64,000 nucleotides of DNA from Alteromonas sp047556435 (lineage in GTDB: Bacteria > Pseudomonadota > Gammaproteobacteria > Enterobacterales > Alteromonadaceae): contig NZ_CP180210.1 in assembly GCF_047556435.1 (NCBI RefSeq), forward strand, positions 4,278,001-4,342,000, in the 5' to 3' direction. Positions 63,865 to 64,000 of the stretch are shown here, piece by piece. Position 1 is the first letter of the stretch. The number at the start of each line of letters is the position of its first letter. A program made the position numbers and the translations under genes. The notes under the pieces were generated by a model. The model worked only from the letters and a program-made list of their open reading frames with translations, ran no database searches and had not been told where the DNA came from.

Positions 63865-64000
63865 CAGTCGAGATGCTGACTGAGAAACGCATCCATCTCG
63901 TTGAAGAATTCACGGCGATTTCGCTGAATACTGAGGTAATGATCACCGGCATCCAGCTCAACGTACTTCACGCTTTTCCCGGCATCCTTCAGTTCTTCTG
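63864..64000 (-). CDS. S9-family (prolyl oligopeptidase-type) peptidase, C-terminal end
   Basis: Only the last 44 codons lie in the window; the rest lies beyond 64000. The visible end reads ELKDAGKSVKYVELDAGDHY, then LSIQRNRREFFNEMDAFLSQ, then HLD and a stop. The GDHYLS context holds the catalytic histidine of exported S9 peptidases, and the ending with N...FFNEM..FL is typical. Confidence 0.8.
   Translation of the reverse strand, partial: EELKDAGKSVKYVELDAGDHYLSIQRNRREFFNEMDAFLSQHLD

Noticed and set aside
1..64000. tRNA, rRNA, CRISPR arrays, integrases, restriction or toxin-antitoxin genes
   Set aside because: None could be recognised by reading the sequence and the encoded proteins.

Overview
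The window looks like a 64 kb piece of the main chromosome of a marine gammaproteobacterium, most likely Alteromonadaceae (an Alteromonas/Salinimonas-type relative). This rests on gene content and order. Several blocks match neighbourhoods known from Escherichia coli (nudE, yheS-yheT-yheU, yheV, slyX, fkpA, greB-tex, bioH-comF-nfuA, ilvEDA/ilvYC/yifB). They are joined to an aa3-type cytochrome c oxidase operon laid out as in Pseudomonas. No rRNA, tRNA, CRISPR array, prophage or complete insertion sequence was found. Species-level placement cannot be made by eye.

Layout. 1-2.0 kb: nudE (5' end outside the window), cysQ and a YceI-family protein. 2.2-5.8 kb: opgGH for osmoregulated periplasmic glucans, on the minus strand. 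6.2-6.8 kb: a small outer-membrane barrel protein. 6.9-10.6 kb: yheS, a TIGR02444 gene, yheT and yheU as one tightly overlapping minus-strand operon. 10.9-14.9 kb: yheV, a DUF748/AsmA-like protein, slyX with a WD40 lipoprotein, and fkpA. 15.1-18.8 kb: a small membrane protein, greB and tex. 19.2-20.5 kb: a SprA-related putative metallopeptidase paired with a small protein resembling flagellar rod proteins. 20.9-28.5 kb: bioH, comF, an M14 carboxypeptidase, nfuA with a small membrane protein, a DinF-type MATE exporter and a polysaccharide deacetylase.

28.7-37.7 kb holds the cytochrome oxidase operon, read from 37.7 kb downwards: subunit II with a fused cytochrome c domain, subunit I, Cox11, subunit III, SURF1, a small CX3C protein, heme A synthase, heme O synthase, SCO and a GNAT. 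A DUF2909 gene lies inside it on the opposite strand. The operon encodes both the terminal oxidase and the heme and copper supply needed to assemble it.

38.2-42.0 kb: lexA with its own SOS box, an eight-helix membrane protein, and a CadC-like TPR regulator that is frameshifted in this sequence. 42.4-50.7 kb: a GH3 glycosidase lipoprotein, two GNATs, a DUF2177 protein, plsB and a Kelch lipoprotein. 50.9-61.2 kb: branched-chain amino acid synthesis (ilvEDA, ilvY-ilvC), interrupted by a TRIC channel gene, a MITE-like element, a small membrane protein and yifB. 61.7-64.0 kb: an orphan gene behind a sigma-54-like site, a Bcr/CflA exporter, a 60-codon gene and the 3' end of an S9-family peptidase gene.

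No defence island or obviously new multi-gene system is present. The best leads are the 289-bp nested-palindrome element at 56263-56551 with TAA flanks, the SprA-like/rod-like protein pair at 19.2-20.5 kb, the frameshifted transmembrane regulator at 40.6 kb, the CX3C protein in the oxidase operon, and the orphan gene at 61.7 kb.
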